From positions 16,735,892 through 16,799,891 of the forward strand of contig CM030714.1 of NCBI GenBank assembly GCA_017979445.1: a stretch of 64,000 bases of DNA, read 5' to 3'. The stretch comes from Akebia trifoliata. Taxonomy: Eukaryota; Streptophyta; Magnoliopsida; Ranunculales; Lardizabalaceae. Positions 11,176 to 24,880 of this stretch are shown here, piece after piece (the stretch's first letter is position 1; every line of letters begins with the position of its first letter). The notes beneath the pieces are model-generated. The model ran no database searches, was not told the origin of the DNA, and saw only the letters and a list, made by a program, of their open reading frames with translations. Position numbers and translations under genes: made by a program.

Positions 11176-14100
11176 TGTAATACCCCGAATTTTTAACTCG
11201 TATCTTGAGGGAACTTGAAAATGGAATTGTGGAAAAATTTGAAAGGAAAACTTAGATTAAAGTATTCGAATATTGTTACGTTCATTTTCAATGAAAATCG
11301 ACATAACTATTGGATTTAACAAAGTCGAAATATATATATTAGCCTATAAGCAAGTTCGAATTCGAGTTCGGGTGGAAAAGTTATGAAATTCTCGAATTTC
11401 ATGTTGAGTGGGACCTAGAAAGGTAAATTTTTTCAAAAATGAGATTCAAGAAAATTCGATGACACCATTAGCTCCGTAGCGAAAAATTATTTAAAATGGA
11501 ATACTCATCCGTCGAATTTCGAATCTGGAGAGTCAAAATGTCACCAACCATCAAAAGAAATAAAAATTACGAAGATGCCCTCAACCTTGTCATAAAAGAA
11601 AGCTAACTTTATTTTTATTCATTTCTTTCTCTTTTTCTCTAAGGAACCCCAAATCAGCCATTTCTTTATTCTAGGGTTTCAACCCATTCTCACCAACGTC
11701 CATCGTGATCAAGCCTGTATTGATAGTCGACGAAAAAGGAAAAGTCATTGGCATCGACGAACTCCATGTTCTTACCCTATTAAACCCTCATTTTTGTTTA
11801 TTTCTTTTGATCTCTCACCAAAAACAATATGAGAGTTTGAGTCTACCCGCTTGGAAGCCCATCCAATGTCGAAGAGGAGTCGTCCACCATCATTGAAAGA
11901 GGAAGGACACCTTCATCAAGGGTTTCGTGGCCAACTCATTCGTTTTGCACCCAAGTCAATCCAAACTTGTCTCTCGTGCCACCGAACCTTGATCCTTCGT
12001 ACTAACTCACCACCTTTGGCGTCCACAAACTTCGGTAGGAGACTTTCAATTCTTAGTAGTAACTTTAGATTTTGAAATATGTATTTTGGGATTTTTATCA
12101 AAAATATGTTGTAATTATAAATCATAGAAATCTTTGGTTTGATTCTAAATTCATGGTAGAAATAGATGTTTTGATGTGTTTTTATCAAACTTTACTATTA
12201 AATTCGTGGGTGGGTCGAAGGATTCGATGGACAAAAGAGAAACCTGAAAAATGGGTTGAAAAATCGAAAATTTACGAAGTTGTTTAGTGCTGTCGGCAGG
12301 AGCTGTTGGTTCCACCGATACCTGCCGAAAGCCATTTTGTCGGTCCCATCGACAGAAACAGCTTATCAGAACTAACTTTTAACTTTTGGCTTACTCTCCC
12401 CACAGCTTATATATGATTTCCTACCTTTCATACCATTAAAAGTATTTACTTTAAGTTCTTTAATGAAATTAAGGTTTTACCTCCCATTTTAGAATAATGG
12501 GAATGGTTTCAAGATCTGAATCTCAAAGGATCAAAATTCAAAAATTGGTTTCAAGAATAAAACAAAATTTTTGACGTTTTCGACAAATTTTCAAAAGTGA
12601 ATATCTTTCATGTTACTTTGAATTAGATTATAAAAATTATATGGTGTCAAATCTTGTGGTCAAGGATTTCATTTTCAAAAATCCGTTTTCAATTTCGAGA
12701 ACTTTAAAAATTTGATTTTCAACACCTAGCCAATTTTTCACCGGCTTTTTCAACTTTGGCAGTTTGCCTTCGCATACCCATTAAGACTCCGTTTTAACAA
12801 AAATTTCATGGTTTTGTCGATTGAATGATCAAAGTGACTTTAAAAACTTGAAAAAGAAATGTTTGGTTTGAAATGTCGAAAAGTTAAGACATCAAAAGAA
12901 TGGAAAAGGGGATGAACGATAAAATGTTAGAATCACACCGAAGGGCGATGCCTGCATTTTACATTGCATGTTGTGTGTATGTTGGTGAAGGGATATTCAA
13001 GGATAATGAATAGTTGCACGTTTATTTAAATTTTGTTAGCGCAGAGGCGCCGAGTACTGTTATTTATTTTAGGCCAAGAGGGCACTGTTGCATGATAGGA
13101 ACTGGATATCCATTTTCAACCTTATTATGTTAATTTCTCTTTTGTTTTGAAAAGAAAATAATATGTAAATATGTATCTATTTTGTGAGCTGTTAAAGAGT
13201 CTGTGAATGCCTAAAGAGATAGTACGTCATATCATCCGGAGTGGGGTACTATCCTGGGATGTATGGTAGGGACCACCAAGCTCATATGTGGTATGAAACT
13301 CATATGAGAGTGGAGTCACAACTGGAATTCGAGTCCATTCCTTTCTATCTTTATCAGTGGACGTGTATTGTAAAGGTGGTCGTTTATGAATGGAGTTGTT
13401 TACGATTGGGAGTGATCCTAAAAGCGAGATTTATGTTGTAACATTATGTCTCGATTGGGAGTGATCCAATCGTGAATCCTAACTCTCTAATTCTATTACT
13501 CCATCATTGTGTAATATGTATATGTATTCTATTTTGAATTATAGACTGAAAAACATGTCTGCTATTTTAAATGTTGTCAATTATATTTGCATAAGAATGA
13601 AAATGTATACTGAGTATGGATGACTGATGCCATGTGAAATTTTAAACTGTTTAGTTTCTCATCCTTGGCTATATGTACCAGTTAATCTTAGTTTGATTTG
13701 TAAAGCTTGTATATTTTGAAATGTATCAGTATGATTACTAGATCACATTTGGTAAGATTATTAGTAGGAATTGTTTGTGGACCTACTGGGTAACCTTTGT
13801 TATTCACCCTTTACTTCCCATTTGTTTATAGCTTTAGAGCCTGTAGTCAGAGAGACACTTGTAGAGCCATCAACCAAGGATCATCTGGTGGGTCATACCG
13901 ACGACCAGAGTTCATTACCCGGTTAGCATTGGTACTACTTCACTTAGGAGTCTGTTCGTCCTAGGATGTGTATATAGTGTTATGAGTTGAATGATAGGGC
14001 TATATTAGAGTGAGGATAAGTTTCTGTAATCCTGTGTACTTTACCATTTTGCACAACTCTGATCGAATCTTATGCTATTCGTAACTTACTAACTTTCGTA

Positions 14101-14274
14101 CCTTGTATAAACTTGGCATCTCTTATATTCAGGTTTGGTTGGATATTGGTTTATCAGGTTTTGAGTTCTGTGGAACGCTAATATAAACAGAGGAGACCAT
14201 GCCAAAATTTCGAGGCGCCACCTAGTGCCTCGAGGTGTCATTAGGACTTGTGTTAGCGTTTGACAAGGCCCACA
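11176..14274 (+). repeat. Tekay LTR1 (5' LTR)
   Basis: 3099 bp from TGTAATACCCCG to GGCCCACA. Compared with LTR2 it lacks a block of about 180-190 bp present at 21245-21425 and has an extra block near 11570-11640. I count nine differences in the last 85 bp shared by the two LTRs, eight of them transitions, pointing to an old, methylated insertion. Confidence 0.88.
12408..12414 (+). promoter_or_regulatory. Candidate TATA box of Tekay LTR1
   Basis: TATATAT after CCCCACAGCT. The equivalent place in LTR2 (about 20248) reads TATACAT. Position within the LTR suits a core promoter, but activity is unproven. Confidence 0.4.
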
Positions 14275-14276
14275 GA

Positions 14277-14288
14277 TGGTATTAGAGC
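14277..14288 (+). other. Primer-binding site of Tekay unit 1
   Basis: TGGTATTAGAGC, one substitution from the tRNA-Met consensus TGGTATCAGAGC, two bases after the LTR end. Confidence 0.88.
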
Positions 14289-14485
14289 TCATTAGTAGTT
14301 TCAAATTGGGATTACAAGCTCTTCCGTGTCTAGAGTCCATAGAGCCTAGTATGACTAAGATAGGATTCTAGGTTCATTCAGTTAGTAATGAAAATGGTGT
14401 TCATTACTAAATTCCCACTTAAGATATCGATTAACCTTTTCATAAGAATGACCTTAGCCTTATGATAATAAAGGCCTTGTTGCTA

Positions 14486-15669
14486 ATGAACAGAAACGAA
14501 ATGAGCGGACGAGGCAAAGGTAGAGGCTGAGGGAGAGGCTGAAACATAGTAGAAATGGGACAGGTATCACATCAAACCCCCGATCTGATATCGCAGTTGA
14601 TGTTGTTTATGGGATAGATGACTTAGTCCCAGAACAAGTTTAGGAAAGAGATGCTCGAGCCACAGGCTAGGCTAGCTGAGGAGGTGGCTGAGTAGAAAGA
14701 ACGCCAGGCATCTTCACAAGATGTCAACCCTATTCCACCCGCAGAGCCTCCATACGAACCACGGCCACAAGTTGTACCCCTGAGGGCCGCGGGAACTCCT
14801 CCGCCCCACGTACAAATAGATCCGGGGGATGTGACTACAGAACTTCCAACGACTACGTCCACCAAAATTTGGAGGTTCTTTCGACTTGACTGAGGTTGAG
14901 GAGTAGGTTTTGAGGACCCGAAAGATCTTGAGTACCATGTAGTGCCCGAGAGACCAATGGGTACCGGTTGCTCCATTTCAGTTCGAAGGGGATGCCAACC
15001 ATTGGTGGCGTTCAAAGAAGAATGTTTTGGGGGACGCACCTTTCGAGTGATTCGATTTTGAGAGGATGTTCCTAGATAGAATCATATCCGAGACAGCCCG
15101 AGAGATCAAGCATCAGGAATTTTCAAGTTTGTGCAAGACAACCTATCTGTTACAGACTATGAGTTGAGATTTACTAGGTTATCACGATACACAATCGAGC
15201 TCATTTCGATCGATCTATAGAAAGCTCATAGATTTTTCAGAGGACTACAACCCTACCTAAGGCCCAGGATGTCAGTGATTAAGATCACCAGCTACAGAGA
15301 CATAGTAAATCAAGCTCAGAGGGTTGAGCGAGAGGATATGGAGTTGCAGACTTCGAGGGGGCAAACTAGTCGACCCTAGATTTCGTTTCCTTTTAGGGCT
15401 GATCCAGCCAAGAGACCGATGTTTTCATGACCGAGTGCCTCTATACCCATGTATTTGCAGTATCAGGCTCCTACACCGTCAAGTTATGGACCAGTTGGGG
15501 CTCCAGTGAGGCCAACTGGGCCAAGGGGACTAACCAGATAGATTCTGAGACCACCTGCCTCATAAAGACCTATACAGACGAGACCATTAACATGCTTTGG
15601 GTACGGGTAGATGGGACACATCAGGAAAAATTGTCCTTCATCACAGCCACAGTCGGGGGTGATTCCTAG
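14486..15669 (+). pseudogene. Tekay gag, unit 1, many stops
   Basis: Starts with ATG at 14486 and a short Arg/Gly-rich N-terminus (MSGRGKGRG). It continues through the proline-rich linker and the gag core recognisable as NLSVTDYELRFTRLSRY (about 15140-15185). The zinc knuckle near 15595-15640 is damaged: the frame reads CFGYG-stop-MGHIRKNC, so the second cysteine is replaced by Tyr and a stop follows. At least ten in-frame stops and several frameshifts are visible against unit 2. It would have encoded the particle protein. Confidence 0.85.
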
Positions 15670-18600
15670 ACCCCAAGGTAGAGTTTATCATCTAACTCAG
15701 GAGGAGATACTAGTCTCGGACGAGGTGCTAGAAGGTACAATTTTGATTTCCAATATTAGGATTCGAGTGTTATTTGATACCGATTCTTCTAGATCATATA
15801 TTTCCACTGAGATTGCATGGTTATTAGAATTAGAAATTTCTAACATGAGCCAGGTATTGAAATTATCTACACCATTGGAAGATCGACAAATAGCCAAGAA
15901 ATTATGTGGGAACTGTGAAATTAGGATAAAGGACCAAGAGATGAGGACCGACCTCATGACGTTAGATTGTTCTAACTTTGATGTCATTTTGGGGATGGAT
16001 TGGCTAGTACAGAACCATGCCCACGTCGATTTCTTCATGAGGTCAGCAGTTTTTAGACGGTCGGGGTATCCAGAAGTCAAGGTTCGAGGATCCAGGTATA
16101 GAAGAGACGGTCCTTTATACAACCGGTTGGGAACCTTGAGTATATCAAACCTAGAGACATCGACAGATATGGTAGAGGTAGTCAGGCAATTTGGGGATGT
16201 TTTTCTAGGTGAGTTATCGGGTTTGCTTCCATGTCGTGAGATAGAGTTTTCTATCTATTTGGTACCAAGCACAGGGCCTATCTCCATTGCACCATACCGA
16301 ATGGCCCTAGTAGAAACCCAAGAATTGAAAGTGGAGATCGACGAGCTTGCTAACTTGGGGTTTATTCAACTGAGTTTCTCACTTTGGGGAGCACCGATTT
16401 TGTTTGTCAAAAAGACGGATGGGTCACTTTGATTATGTATCGACTATCGAAAGCTAAATCAAGTGACTATGAAGAATAAGTACCCCCTTCCGCACATCGA
16501 TGATCTGTTCGACTAACTATAAGGTGCCCAGTATTTCTCTAAGATTGACTTGCGATCCGGGTACCATCAGTTGAGGATTTAGGAGGTATATGTTCTGAAA
16601 ACTACATTTCGGACTAGGCTAGGACACTTCGAGTATCTAGTGATGCCTTTCGACGTTACGAATGTGCCGACAACTTTTATGGATCTGATGCACTGGGTAT
16701 TTTGGGAGCACCTCGACAAATTTGTCATTTTGTTTATAGGTGACATCCTAATTTACTCCATGTCAAGAGAGGATAACAAAAGACACCTCAGAGTCACACT
16801 ACAGATCTTACGAGAGCATAAGTTATATGCTAAGTTCAACAAATGTAAGTTCTGGCTCCAGAAGGTGAAGTTCCTAGGACACGTGATGTCCAATGAAGGA
16901 ATAACAGTAGACCCTTCTAAGGTTGAAGCCGTATTGATGTGGAAACAGCCGAAGACAGTGATAGATATTAGGAGCTTTCTTGGGATGGCCTGCTACTATA
17001 AAAGGTTTATTAAGGGATTCTCCACTCTTGCAGGACCCTTGATGAGACTGACACAGAAAAACGTTTGGTTTGAGTGGGATGATAAGTGCGAGACTATATT
17101 TGAAGAATTGAAGGAAATATTGACGACCGCTACAATTTTAGTATTATAAATTCCGGGTGAAGGTTTGACGATCTTTACAGATACTTTTGGGATTGGTTTG
17201 GAAGTCGTATTGATGCAGTTTCGGAAGGTAGTGGCATACGCATCTAGGAAGTTGATGTACTACGAGAAGAATTATCTCATTCATGACCTGGAATTAGCTG
17301 TTATACTGTTCGCCCTACGTATTTGGAGACATTACTTATCCAAAGAGAATTTGTAAGTATTCTCCGATCATAAAAGTCTCAAGTACATATTTTCGCTACG
17401 AAAATTAAATATGAGACAATGACGTTGGATGTAATAGGACTGTGATTTTACCCTTAAGTATCACCCGGGGAAAGCCAATATGGTGGCCAACGCATTGAGT
17501 AGAAATACTGTAGCTCATATGTTGGTGAAAGAATGGTAGTTGCTTGAGCAAGCCATAGAAACCGTATTTGAGACTCTAAGGGGAAGGTACAGACCGCACA
17601 TTTACCTGGGTACATTGATGATTGAAAATGAGTTGATAGCACGAATTAAGGAAGCCCAGAAGGTAAATGATGATGCGAGAGAGTATGAGACAAAGGCTAG
17701 GGATCTGGCCAACCTAGACTGGTCGAAAGGATTAAATGAAGTTCTTAGATTTCGAGGTAGGATATGGATACCACAGGACTCGCAATTGAAATCTGACATA
17801 CTAGGTGAGGCACACCGTTCCCGATATTCTATACACCTAGGCGGTACGAAGATGTATAAAGACTTGCGAAGAAATTTTTGGTTCTCGGGTATGAAGATGG
17901 AAATTGTAGAATATGTAGGTAGATGCCTAACTTGCCAGTAAGTCAAGGCAGAACATCACAACCCAGCAGGCTTACTCTAATCATTACCAATAACGGAATG
18001 GAAATGGTAGCACATGACCATGGACTTTGTAATAGGATTAACAAGAACCAGTGACGAGTCAAATGCCATATGGGTGATTGTGGATCGACTAACAAAATCG
18101 GCACATTTCATCCCAATCCGAGTTTTATTTGGCGTTGATATACTAAACTAGATATACATAGCTGAGGTATTTCGACTACATGGGGTACCAGTTTCTATCG
18201 TGTCTGACAGCGACCCCAGATTTACTTCTCGATTTTGGGAGAGTCAACACAAAGCAATGGGTACATAGTTGAACTTCAGTACAACTTTTCATCCACAGTC
18301 TGATGGACAGTCTGAGCGAGTTACTCAAATTCTAGAAGATATGCTTCAGACATATGTTTTGGATTTTTGAGGAGGTTGGAAGCGCTATTTATCGTTGGTG
18401 GAATTCTCCTACAATAACAGTTTTCAAGCTAATATTGGCATGGCACCATTCGAGGCTTTATACGGTAGGCCGTGTTGATCACCAATATATTAAGCAGGAA
18501 TAGGAAATGCCACGGTGTTGGGACCGGAGGTTGTTGAGGAAACTACTGAGACAATACGCATTATACTTGACAGACTAAAAACTACTCAGAGTAGATAGAA

Positions 18601-19061
18601 AAGCTATGCAGACAAGCGGCGCAGACTTTTGGAATTTCAAGTTGGGGATAAAATATTCTTGAAAGTATCATCCCAAAAAGGAATCTCCAGGTTTGGTGTG
18701 AAGGGCAAGTTAAAGCCGTAGTTTGTTGGACCATTCCAGATAGCTAAACTGATAGGTCCAGTGGCTTATAGATTGATCATACCCCACAACTCGAGCAAGT
18801 TCACAACGTATTCGACATGTCTATGCTAAGAAGTGCTTATCCGATCCTTTACACGTGGTAGACTTGCGAGAGTTAGAGGTAGACGATGATGCATCATACA
18901 AAGAATGTGCGATACAAATACTTGACAGGAGAGTAAAACAACTCAGATCCAAAGTTATTCCTTTAGTCAAAGTGTTGTGGAGGTACCACAACATCGAAGT
19001 AGCCACTTGGGAAAAAGAGACAGAGATGCAGGCGAAATACCCCGAACTATTTCGAGCCTAA
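15670..19061 (+). pseudogene. Tekay pol, unit 1, with chromodomain
   Basis: Domains in order: aspartic protease (about 15720-16020; the catalytic motif reads FDTDSSRSYIS, Gly replaced by Asp), reverse transcriptase (about 16230-16900), RNase H (17165-17500, TIFTDTFG...), integrase with an HHCC zinc-binding region (about 17815-17940), its DDE core (DFV near 18024, SDSDPRF near 18205, SERVTQ near 18316), and a chromodomain (18855-19061, ILDRRVKQLRSKVIPLVKV...WEKE). The chromodomain directs integration to marked chromatin in this clade. The FxDD motif of the polymerase reads FIGD (16733-16744), so the first catalytic Asp is lost. Stops occur throughout. The chromodomain and the segments 16640-17149 and 17540-17941 remain open. 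Confidence 0.92.
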
Positions 19062-19097
19062 GGTACGATTTTAAATTTCGAGGTAAAATTTTTTATT

Positions 19098-19109
19098 AAG
19101 GGAGGAGAA
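19098..19109 (+). other. Polypurine tract of Tekay unit 1
   Basis: AAGGGAGGAGAA immediately before TGTAATATCCC of LTR2; it primes plus-strand DNA synthesis. This fixes the start of LTR2 at 19110. Confidence 0.92.
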
Positions 19110-22100
19110 TGTAATATCCCAAAATTTTAACTCGTATCTCGAGGGAATTTGAAAATGGAATTGTGGGAAAATTTTAACGGAAAACTTAGATTAAAGTACT
19201 CGAATATTGTTACATTCATTTTCAATGAAAATTGACTTCCCCATTGGATTAAAAAGGTGAAAATATATATATTAGCCTATAAGCAAGTTCGAATTCGAGT
19301 TCGAGTGAAAAAATTATGAAATTCTCAAATTTCATGTTGAGTGGGACTTAGAAAGGTAAATTTTTGCTAAAATGAGATTCAGGAAAATTCGATGACACCA
19401 TTAGTTCCGTAGCGAAAAATTATTCCAAATGAAATTCTTTTAATTCATTTTTTTTTCTTCTTCTCTAAAGAACCCCAAATCAGCCCTTTCTCTATTTTGG
19501 GGTTTAAACCCATTCTCACCAACCTCCATCGCGATCAAGATTAATCGTCGACGAAGAAAGAAAAATCATAGGCATCGACGAACTCCATGTTCTCACACCC
19601 CATTAAACCCTCATTTTCGTTCTTTCTCTTGATTTATCACCAAAAACAGCATGAGGGTTTGAATCTACCCACTTGGAGGCCTATCTAATGTCGAAGAGGA
19701 GTCGTCCACCATTGTTGAAAGAGGAAGGACACCTTCATCAAGGGTTTCGTGACCAACTTGTTCATTTTGTATCCAAGTCAATCCAAACTTGTCTCTCGTG
19801 CCGTCGAACCTTGATCCTTCGTACTAGTTCACCACTTTGGCATCCACAAACTTCGATAGGGGACTTTCAATTCTTAGTAGTAACTTTAGATTTCAAAATA
19901 TGCATTTAACGATTTTTATTGAAAATATGTTGTAATTTTAAATCGTAGAAATCTTTGGTTTGATTTTAAATTCATGGTATAAATAGATGTTTTGATGTGT
20001 TTTTATCAAACTTTACTATTAAATTCGTGGGTGGGTCGAAGGATTCGATGGACGAAAAAGAAACCCGAAAAATGGGTTGAAAATTCAAAATTTTGCGAAG
20101 TTGTTAAGTACTGCCGGCAAGAGCTGTTGGTTCTACCGACACCTGTTGAAGGTCATTCTTTCGGTCCCACAAACAGAATGATGCTTCCGCTACCGTCAAA
20201 AACAGCTTATCAGAACTAATTTCTAATTTTTGGCTTACTCTCCCCACAGCTTATACATGATTTCCTACCCTTCATTTCATTAAAAATATTTACTTTAAGT
20301 TCTTTAATGAAATTAAGGTTTTACCCCTGATTTTAGAACAATGGGAATGGTTTCAAGATCCCAATCTCAAATGATTAAAATCTGAAAATTGGTTTCAAGA
20401 ATAAAACGAAAATTTTAACGTTCTCGACAAATTTTCAAAAGTGAATATCTTTCGCGTTACTTTGAATTAGACTATAAAAATTATATAGTGTCGAATCTTG
20501 TGCTCAAGGCTTTCATTTTCAAAAATTCATTTTAAATTTTGAGAACTTTGAAAATTCAAGTTTTCGACACTTAGCCAATTTTTCACCAACTTTTCCAATT
20601 TTTGCAAGTTTGCCTTCGCGTACCCATTGAGACTCTGTTTTAACAAAAATTTAATGGTTTTGTCAATTAAATGATCAAAGTGACTTTGGAAAGTTGAAAA
20701 AGAATTGTTTGGTTTGAAATGTTGAAAAGTTAAGACATCGAAAGAATGGGAAAGGGGATGAATGGTAAAATGTTAGAATCACACCCGAGAGGCAATGCCA
20801 GCATTTTACATTGTATATTGTGTATAGGTTGGTGAAGGGATATCTTGGGATAATGAATGGTTGCATATTTATTTAAATTCTATTAGTGCAGAGGCGCTGA
20901 GTACTGTTATTTATTTTAGGTCGAGAGGGCTACTGTTGCATGGTAGGAACTAGATATCCATTCTCAACCATATTATGTTAATTTCTTTTTTATTTTGAAA
21001 GAAATATAATATATAAATATGTATCTATTTTGTGAGCTGTTAAAGAGTTTGTGAATGCCTGAAGGGATAGTACGTCATATCATCCTGAGTGAGGTACTAT
21101 CCTGAGAAGTACGGTAGGGACCACCAAGCTCATACGTGGTATGGGACCCATATGAGAGTAGAGTCACAACTAGAATTCGGGTCCATTCCTTTCTATTTTT
21201 ACCAGTGGACGTATATTATAAAGGTGGTCGTCTGTGAATGGAGTTGTTTACTTTGAGAATCACATGCACGCCTAATAGGCATAGACGAAGATGATTGGTC
21301 ATTGATCACTAATAATCTAGTCGTAGTTAAATATTCTGACACATCGAAAAAAGACCCATTGCTTACGGTTACGTTAAACGGCCCGCTTGAGCCGAATAAA
21401 TGGTTACCAGTGTGGTAAGCACAACGACCGGCCACAAAATTAGGAACTAAAAGCTAGATTTAGGTTATAATATCATGTCTAGACTGGGAGCGATCCAGTC
21501 ATTAATTCCAACTCTCTAATTCTATTACTCCACCATTGTGTAATATTTGTCTGTGTTCAATTTTGAATTATATACTAAAAAGAATGTTACTATTTTAGAT
21601 ATTTTAAATTATATTTGCATAAGAATGAAAGTATACTAAGTATGGATGACTGATGTCGTGTGAAATTTTAAACTATTTTGTTGCTCATCCCTGGCTATAT
21701 GTACCAGTTAACCGTTGTTTGATTTGTAAAGCTTACATATTTTGAAATGTATCAGTATGATTACTCGATCACGTTAGGTGAGGTTGTTAATAGGATTTGT
21801 TTGTGGATCTAATGGGTAACCCTTGTTACTTACCCTTTACTTTCCATTTTTTTATAGCTTCAGAGCCTGCAGTCGGAGAGGTACTCCTAGAGCCATCGAG
21901 CAAGGATCATCTAGTGGGTAATACTAATGACCAGAGTCCATTACCCGGTGAGCATTGGGACTACTTCCCTTAGGAGTTTGTTCGTCTTAGGAGGTGTATA
22001 TATTGTTTTGGGCTGAGTGGTAGGATTATACTAGAGTGAGGATAAGTTTCTGTAATCCTATATACTTTACCATTTTGCATAACTCTAATCTAACGTTATG

Positions 22101-22300
22101 CCGTTCGTAACTTACTATCTTCCGTACCTTATATAATCTTGGCATCTGTTATATTCAGGATTGGTTGGATATTGATTTATCAGGTTTTGAGTTTCGTGGA
22201 ATGTTAACATAAATAGAGGAGACCATGCCAAAATTTTGAGGCCCCACCTAGTGCCTCGAGGTGTCATCGGGATTTGTGTTAGCATTTGGCGGGGCCCACA
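19110..22300 (+). repeat. Tekay LTR2 (shared middle LTR)
   Basis: 3191 bp, from TGTAATATCCC to GGGCCCACA. It serves as 3' LTR of unit 1 (polypurine tract before it) and as 5' LTR of unit 2 (primer site after it). It carries a block at 21245-21425 that is missing from LTR1 but present in the related minus-strand solo LTR at about 31800-32010, so the absence in LTR1 is a deletion. Confidence 0.9.
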
Positions 22301-22302
22301 TA

Positions 22303-22314
22303 TGGTATCGGAGC
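22303..22314 (+). other. Primer-binding site of Tekay unit 2
   Basis: TGGTATCGGAGC, one change from the tRNA-Met consensus, two bases after LTR2. Confidence 0.88.
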
Positions 22315-22511
22315 TCATTAGTAGTTCCGAATTGCGATTGCAAGCTTTTCCGTGTCTAGAGTCCATGGAGCCTAGTATGACTAAAGTAAGATTCTAGGTT
22401 CGTTCAGTTAGTAATGAAAATGGTGTTCATTACTAAATTTCCACTTAAGATATCGATTAACCCTTCCATAAAAATGACCTTAGCCTTATGATAATTAATG
22501 CCTTGTTGCTG

Positions 22512-24880
22512 ATGAATAAAAACGATATGAGTAGACGAGGCAGAGGCAGAGGTCGAAACACAATAGAAACGGGACAAACATCGGATCAGACCCCCGATCC
22601 GATAGCGCAACTGATGTTGTTTATGGGACAGATGACTGAGTCCTAGAACAAGTTTAGCAAAGAGATGTTCGAGTCTAGGTTAGCTGAGGAGGTGACTGAA
22701 TTGAGGGAGTGCCAGGCTTCCTCACAAAAGACCGACCCTATTCCACCCCTAGAGCCTCCACAGGAACCACGGCCACACGTTGTACCCTTGAGGGCTGCGG
22801 GAACTCCTCCGTCCCAGGCACAGATAGATCTGGGAGATGTGACTATATAACTTCCAACGAATATGTCCACCAAGATTTGGAGGTTCTTCCGATCTAGCTG
22901 AGGTCGAGGAGTGGGTTTTGACGACCCGGGAGATCTTGAGTACCATGCAATGCCCGAGAGACCAATGGGTACTGGTGGCTGTATTTCAGTTCGACAGGGA
23001 TGCCAGCCATTGTTGTCGTTCCGAGAAGAATGATTTGGGGGATGCACCTTTCGAGTGGTTCGATTTTGAGAGGATGTTCCTAGATAGATTCATATCCAAG
23101 ATTGTCCGAGAGATTAAACATCAGGAATTTTCAAGTTTGGTGCATGGCAACCTATCTGTTACAGACTACGAGCTAAGATTTACAAGGTTATCACAATACG
23201 TACCTGAGCTCATTCCGACCGATCTGTAGAAAGCTCGTAGATTTTTCAGAAGACTACGACCCTACCTAAGGGCCAGGATGTCAGTGATCGAGACCACCAG
23301 CTACAGAGACATATTGAGTCGAGCTCAGAAGGTTGAACGAGAGGATATGTGATGAGTGTCTCCAAACACTCAATTATACGCACATTTTCCGGATATTTAT
23401 CTTGATTTTTATACCTATTTCTCTATATTAAGATAATAATCATGATAAGCCTCAAACCACCACGTTGCATGTTAATTAGGCTTAATTATATACAAATAAA
23501 TTCATTTACTAGATAAATCTAATTACGTGTGTTTCTTGTGCAGAAAATCAACAATTTGGAATCAAAATCTCAAGGCAAAAGCATTTGGGCCCACTTTGGA
23601 ATGCCCTAACACTTTGGAATGCCCTAATCCTTAACTCATATTCTCCTCTTTTGTCTTTTTGTGCAAAGAAAAGTGGAGGCTACTTTTAGACTCTTCTACA
23701 CACATTTTTCTCTATAAATAGAGCCTTCATTTCTAGAGAAAGGGTCCCATCTTGGTTCTCTTATCCAAGACTCATTTAATCTAAGGCTCTTAGCCTATTC
23801 TCTTATTTTTTGTATTTTCATTTTCTAGTTATTTTCTTTTGGTTAAATAGTCTTGTAAGAAGTAGAAGAAGAAGTAGTGGTAATTTTCTCCATGAAATGA
23901 AGAAAAGTTCTTTCATCTCTTATCTTCCCTCTCTTGCAATGACATTAGGCTAAGTTCCCCTCCATTGGAGAGTGGAAAAGCCTAGAGCAAGTTCTTGTGT
24001 TATTTCTAATTTTATGCCTTTCTTTTATTTAAAATGCTTATGAATTCTCTTTAAGTTTCTTGCACATTTTATTCTTAATATAGATACTTTATGCTTAGAT
24101 TAGATCAAGATAAAGTATGCTTAAATGAGATAATTTGTTGTAAGAATTTCTCAAGAAATTGTACTTTGTTTTTGTTCCTTTATTTTATTTTAATTGCAAA
24201 ACTTTCCGATCTAAGGAGCTAACACCAAGCCCTTATGATTGAGTTATAAAAAGGCTAGAGACTAGAAATTGCTCATTAACATGTTTTAGGTAGATCCACC
24301 TCCAATGGTGTTTTAATTCATAAGTTTACTTGCTTTTAATTTCATTTACTTTAGTTTATTTTCTAGCAATTTTACATCTTCTTATAAGTTCAAAAATACA
24401 AAGAAAAACAGTTTTAATTCCTTTTAGTTAATTTGAATTTTATTTTCTTAGCTTAGCTCTATTCCTCCTTTCTCTTGGGTTCGATCCCCTACTTGCCCCA
24501 CAAGTAAGATAAAACTAAGATTATTATTAATTCCGGTGAGAAGAACAACGATAGTCTCATCAATATGGAGTTACAGACTTCGAGGGGACAGAGTAGATGA
24601 CCCCAAACTTTGTTTCCTCCTAGGACTGATTCGCCAAGAGGTCGATGTTTCCAAGACCTAGTGCTTTTATACCCACGTATTTGCAGTATCGGGCTCCTAC
24701 ACCGCCAAGTTATGGACTAGTTGGGGCTCCAGTGAGGCCAGCATGGCCAAGAGACCAACCAGATAGATTTCGAGACCACTAGCCCCATAGAGACCTATAC
24801 AGACGGGACCATTAGCATGCTTTAGGTACGAGCAGATGAGACATATCAGGAGAAACTACCCTTCATCATAGTCACAATCG
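22512..24880 (+). pseudogene. Tekay gag, unit 2, split by a solo LTR
   Basis: ATG at 22512 opens MNKNDMSRRGRGRGR. The gag core is open at 22918-23229 (FEWFDFERMFLDRF ... NLSVTDYELRFTRLSQY). At 23349 it is interrupted by a 1213-bp solo Athila-like LTR with target duplication ATATG and resumes at 24568 in register with unit 1 (GAGTTACAGACTTCGAGG). The zinc-knuckle region (about 24810-24870) is badly degraded. Fewer stops are present than in unit 1. Confidence 0.87.
23350..24562 (+). repeat. Solo Athila-like LTR A2 with TSD ATATG
   Basis: 1213 bp, starting TGATGAGTGTCTCC and ending GATAGTCTCATCA, flanked by ATATG at 23345-23349 and 24563-24567. The uninterrupted sequence in unit 1 (GAGAGGATATGGAG, about 15330) confirms the empty site. 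It is very close to the 5' LTR of element A (56437-57667) and retains a TATAAATA at 23713. It carries two copies of an 18-bp repeat (23592-23630), where element A has three. Confidence 0.96.

Noticed and set aside
11705..12287. Several overlapping frames on both strands in LTR1 (repeated at 19673-20219 in LTR2)
   Set aside because: Their recurrence comes from the LTR duplication; the frames are broken differently in the two copies.
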